From: an uncultured Sutterella sp.
GTDB lineage: Bacteria; Pseudomonadota; Gammaproteobacteria; Burkholderiales; Burkholderiaceae_F
Reading direction: 5' to 3'
Length of the DNA stretch: 64,000 bases
Assembly: GCA_900542805.1 (NCBI GenBank)
Contig: UQOW01000001.1
Location: forward strand, 118,285-182,284
Shown here: positions 61,952 through 64,000 of the stretch, piece after piece
Layout of the letters: each line of letters opens with the position of its first letter
Numbering within the stretch: position 1 is the stretch's first letter
Position numbers and translations under genes: made by a program
The notes under the pieces: model-generated
What the model was told of the DNA's origin: nothing
Databases searched by the model: none
The model's input: only the letters and a program-made list of their open reading frames with translations

Positions 61952-63259
61952 TTATTCGTCAACACGCATACCCTTGACGGTCCATTGACCGGTACTTTCC
62001 AAAACGGTCCGCCACAGTTCGCTCTTGGGATCCATCTTGCGGCGCTTTGCCGTGACAAGTTCCAACGGAACGTACACGAACTCGTCCATGATTCGAGAGA
62101 CGACAACACCGGTTCTGCCGGCCATTGCCGCATGGACGGCGTGCTGACCGAGCTGTCCGCAGTAGGCAGCATCGGATGTGTTGGCATGCACCGAGCGAAT
62201 AATGTAGCTCGGATCGATGTACTTGATGGTCAAATCTTGATTGCGTTCGGCAAAGAATTTCTTTAAGCGTTCTTTGAGGAACGTTCCGATATCGCTTAAA
62301 ACAATGTTGCCTGACGGGTCGTACTGTCCGGTTCCTTGCATCAGGTGCTGCCCGGCGCCTTCGGCTGCCACAATCACGGCGTGACCTCGGGCACGGATGC
62401 GCTTGAAGACCGCCTCAAGAAGTCCCTGCGGACCGTCAATCTCAAAGGGTAGCTCCGGTACGAGCACGAAATTGACATCGCGCATGGAAAGTGCGGCTTG
62501 AGCGGCAATAAATCCGGACTCGCGTCCCATGAGTTTGACCAGACCGATCGTGTTATGACATCCCATAGCCTCGGCGTGCGCACATTCGATGGCCTCGGTG
62601 GCTTTCTCGACGGCCGTGTCAAAGCCGAACGACTTGGGCACATAGTTAATGTCGTTATCAATCGTCTTCGGGATACCGATGACGGAAATGTGCAACCCGC
62701 GCTTGGCGATTTCGTTTTTAATGGCGATTGCTGCCTTCATCGACCCGTCGCCTCCGATGAAGTAAAGAATGTCAATCCGTTCTTTTAAAAGACGGTCGAC
62801 AACGCGTTCAATCGGTTGCGAGCCGCGGGATGTTCCGAGAATCGTGCCGCCGAAGTGATGAATGTTGCTGATATCGTACGAACGAAGGACAACGGGAGTG
62901 AAGCCTTTTTCTTCAATAAATCCGGCGAGCCCGTACCGGAAGCCGAGAATGTCATCGGCACCGTACGCGTAATGGGACTCCAAAACAATGGAGCGAATCA
63001 CATCGTTCAACCCCGGGCACAAGCCGCCGCAGGTCACGATAGCGCTACGTGTGCGCTTCGGGTCGAAAAACAGGCGTTCATGGGGACCGGCGGCCTCAAA
63101 CAGACAGTCGGTATGTCCGCCGACATCTCGCGAAAAATCAGTAGGTAGGTGCAAAAGCACCGTATGCGAGGACGGGAAAACGCCGCTCGCTAAATTCGAG
63201 TCAAACCGCGCTTGTCCCAGGATTTCCGTATTGATTTTAAAAATTTTCTCGTCAGTCAT
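61952..63259 (-). CDS. 6-phosphofructokinase, group II/PFP-like (probably ATP-using)
   Basis: Phosphorylates fructose 6-phosphate; 435 aa, longer than the ~320-aa E. coli PfkA and like the plant/spirochaete group. VTCGGLCPGLNDVIRSIV is the N-terminal phosphate loop, ILYFIGGDGSMKAAIAI has Gly-Asp-Gly-Ser at the ATP/PPi discriminator, and GIPKTIDNDINYVPKSFGFD has Lys where ATP enzymes of the E. coli type have Gly. Plant ATP-dependent enzymes show this Gly/Lys pair, so ATP use is favoured but not certain. The ATG at 63259 (MTDEKIFKIN) was chosen over an upstream TTG; neither has a good ribosome-binding site. Confidence 0.92.
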   Translation of the reverse strand: MTDEKIFKINTEILGQARFDSNLASGVFPSSHTVLLHLPTDFSRDVGGHTDCLFEAAGPHERLFFDPKRTRSAIVTCGGLCPGLNDVIRSIVLESHYAYGADDILGFRYGLAGFIEEKGFTPVVLRSYDISNIHHFGGTILGTSRGSQPIERVVDRLLKERIDILYFIGGDGSMKAAIAIKNEIAKRGLHISVIGIPKTIDNDINYVPKSFGFDTAVEKATEAIECAHAEAMGCHNTIGLVKLMGRESGFIAAQAALSMRDVNFVLVPELPFEIDGPQGLLEAVFKRIRARGHAVIVAAEGAGQHLMQGTGQYDPSGNIVLSDIGTFLKERLKKFFAERNQDLTIKYIDPSYIIRSVHANTSDAAYCGQLGQHAVHAAMAGRTGVVVSRIMDEFVYVPLELVTAKRRKMDPKSELWRTVLESTGQWTVKGMRVDE

Positions 63260-63450
63260 AGGTAGGAGAAATATTCTTGAAAAACGAACGCACTCTATCA
63301 AATCCGAAGAGCCTTGGCGAAGCCTTTACAAAAAAATTCAAGTAGGGCGACCTGCCCGGACGCGTTGCCGAGCGCAAAAGGCGTCCGGTGCTTCTTCAGT
63401 CGTTTGACAAAGTGTTTCGGGGAAAGAGGATGTTTTTCCGCGCCCTTTTC

Positions 63451-63891
63451 CTAGTGCATCTTGAACCCGAATCGTCCAATGTAAAAGCCGGCACCGATTA
63501 GGATCCAGACTACAAGGAGTATGTACGAGGGAGTGCCGAAATGCACGAAATCGAGTCCGGGAATCGGAATCAATTGCAATGCGATAAAAAACACGGAAAA
63601 AGCGGCGCCGAGTATGGAAACAATCGAAAGGAAACAATCTGATTCTCCGTTTCGCTTCATCGTGACACGCGTAGCAAGGCACGTGAAAAGAAAGCCGATT
63701 GAGGCACCGATAGCGCACATATCGACAAACCAACCGAGGGCCTCTCGACCGAGAATCGGGCCCGAAAGCGAAATGCCGATGCAAAACAAGAGCGCATTTT
63801 TCGGCGTTCTGTGTTTGGGATCGATGACGGCAAAGGATTTGGGGAGATATCCGTCTCTGGTCATCGAATACATCAGGCGCGAGGAGGCCAT
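63451..63891 (-). pseudogene. C-terminal part of an APC-family amino-acid permease, disrupted at its 5' side
   Basis: The 146 residues from MASSRLMYSMTRDGYLPKSF onward (with DPKHRTPKNALLF, then about four membrane segments and the end GRFGFKMH) correspond to the last third of an APC-family permease. About 300 N-terminal residues are missing. Upstream, the reading frame meets a TAA at 63944-63942 on the minus strand and no permease sequence is seen in any frame. The break point is at 63891/63892, next to the TCAA end of the hairpin-rich sequence described separately. The gene is probably interrupted by an insertion whose other end lies outside the window; a chromosomal rearrangement is an alternative. 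Confidence 0.7.
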
Positions 63892-64000
63892 TTGACGTTC
63901 TCTCCGCCGTGCACGACGGAGATTCTCTACTGTGTCAGCAGCTTACGCCGCTGATCACTTCGGTGGATTCCTGCTGCTGATTCGGCGTCGGTCTTTTGGA
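63892..64000 (-). mobile_element. Possible right end of an IS200/IS605-type element (omega-RNA-like hairpins)
   Basis: On the minus strand this segment holds two strong hairpins: TCAGCGGC-GTAA-GCTGCTGA (63954-63935, 8 bp with one G-U pair and a GNRA loop) and one at 63922-63901 with 9-bp arms TCTCCGTCG/CGGCGGAGA and a TGCA loop. It then ends GAACGTCAA exactly at the permease break. Hairpins near the end followed by TCAA recall the right ends of IS608/ISDra2-type elements, where the TnpB omega-RNA scaffold also ends. No transposase is visible because the window stops, so this is inference. Confidence 0.4.
63935..64000 (-). CDS. Possible 3' end of a TnpB-type gene
   Basis: One minus-strand frame is open from the window edge for 21 codons (SKRPTPNQQQESTEVISGVS then Cys) and stops at TGA inside the GNRA hairpin. 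A hydrophilic Ser/Gln/Glu-rich tail ending inside the right-end hairpins would fit a tnpB gene, but 21 residues are too few to identify the protein. Confidence 0.2.
   Translation of the reverse strand, partial: SKRPTPNQQQESTEVISGVSC

Overview
The window looks like a chromosomal stretch of a Gram-negative betaproteobacterium, most likely an intestinal Sutterellaceae-type member of Burkholderiales (Sutterella/Parasutterella-like). This is inferred from gene content and order, since no rRNA is present. Supporting points are lipid A genes (lpxK, kdsB), a TctC/Bug-type tripartite tricarboxylate transporter, and gene strings typical of Burkholderiales: lpxK-Trm112-kdsB-adk, yebC-purD-nadD-rsfS-rlmH-maf and hda-HAD-pcnB-folK. 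The oxygen-dependent hemF usually found in the purD-nadD string is absent, which would suit an anaerobe.

Layout. 0-13.6 kb, mostly minus strand: prlC (cut by the window edge), folD, a lipoprotein, the proton-pumping pyrophosphatase hppA, adk-kdsB-Trm112-lpxK, a decayed M20 amidohydrolase remnant (8.7-9.2 kb), an RluA-family pseudouridine synthase and the tctCBA uptake operon. A GntR regulator (13.8 kb, plus) is divergent from tctC. 14.5-22.6 kb, minus: an accessory cluster with pgsB-pgsC-pgsW poly-gamma-glutamate-type genes, a secreted aspartoacylase/desuccinylase-family enzyme, a 54-residue membrane protein, a large permease, a small secreted DUF6305-like protein and a secreted CocE/NonD hydrolase. 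23-24.7 kb: an IS4-like transposase whose first catalytic Asp appears replaced. 24.7-31.8 kb: a SIMPL protein, clpB with an exact heat-shock promoter, a lipoprotein, purB and uspA. 31.9-36.1 kb: an RND efflux pair. 36-44.5 kb, minus: an aminopeptidase, a lipoprotein, rhlE and the maf-rlmH-rsfS-nadD-purD-yebC string. 44.7-51.6 kb: lgt, a methyltransferase-HNH fusion, rsmE, tkt and pgk. 51.6-57.8 kb: a DedA protein, an NSS transporter, mutL-miaA and purM. 57.9-61.9 kb, plus: hda, a HAD hydrolase, pcnB, folK, a DUF486 protein and tRNA-Leu(CAA). 62-64 kb, minus: a phosphofructokinase and an amino-acid permease cut off at its N-terminal side.

The two most interesting places are the 14.5-22.6 kb cluster, which could be a co-regulated amide-ligase/hydrolase/transport system, and the last 109 bases. 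There the permease reading frame is interrupted by sequence with two strong tetraloop hairpins that ends in TCAA. This resembles the right end of an IS200/IS605-type element and could be the 3' part of a TnpB omega-RNA. Most of the rest is well-conserved housekeeping sequence. Start codons were moved from the longest open frame where a ribosome-binding site, overlap or family length argued for it.
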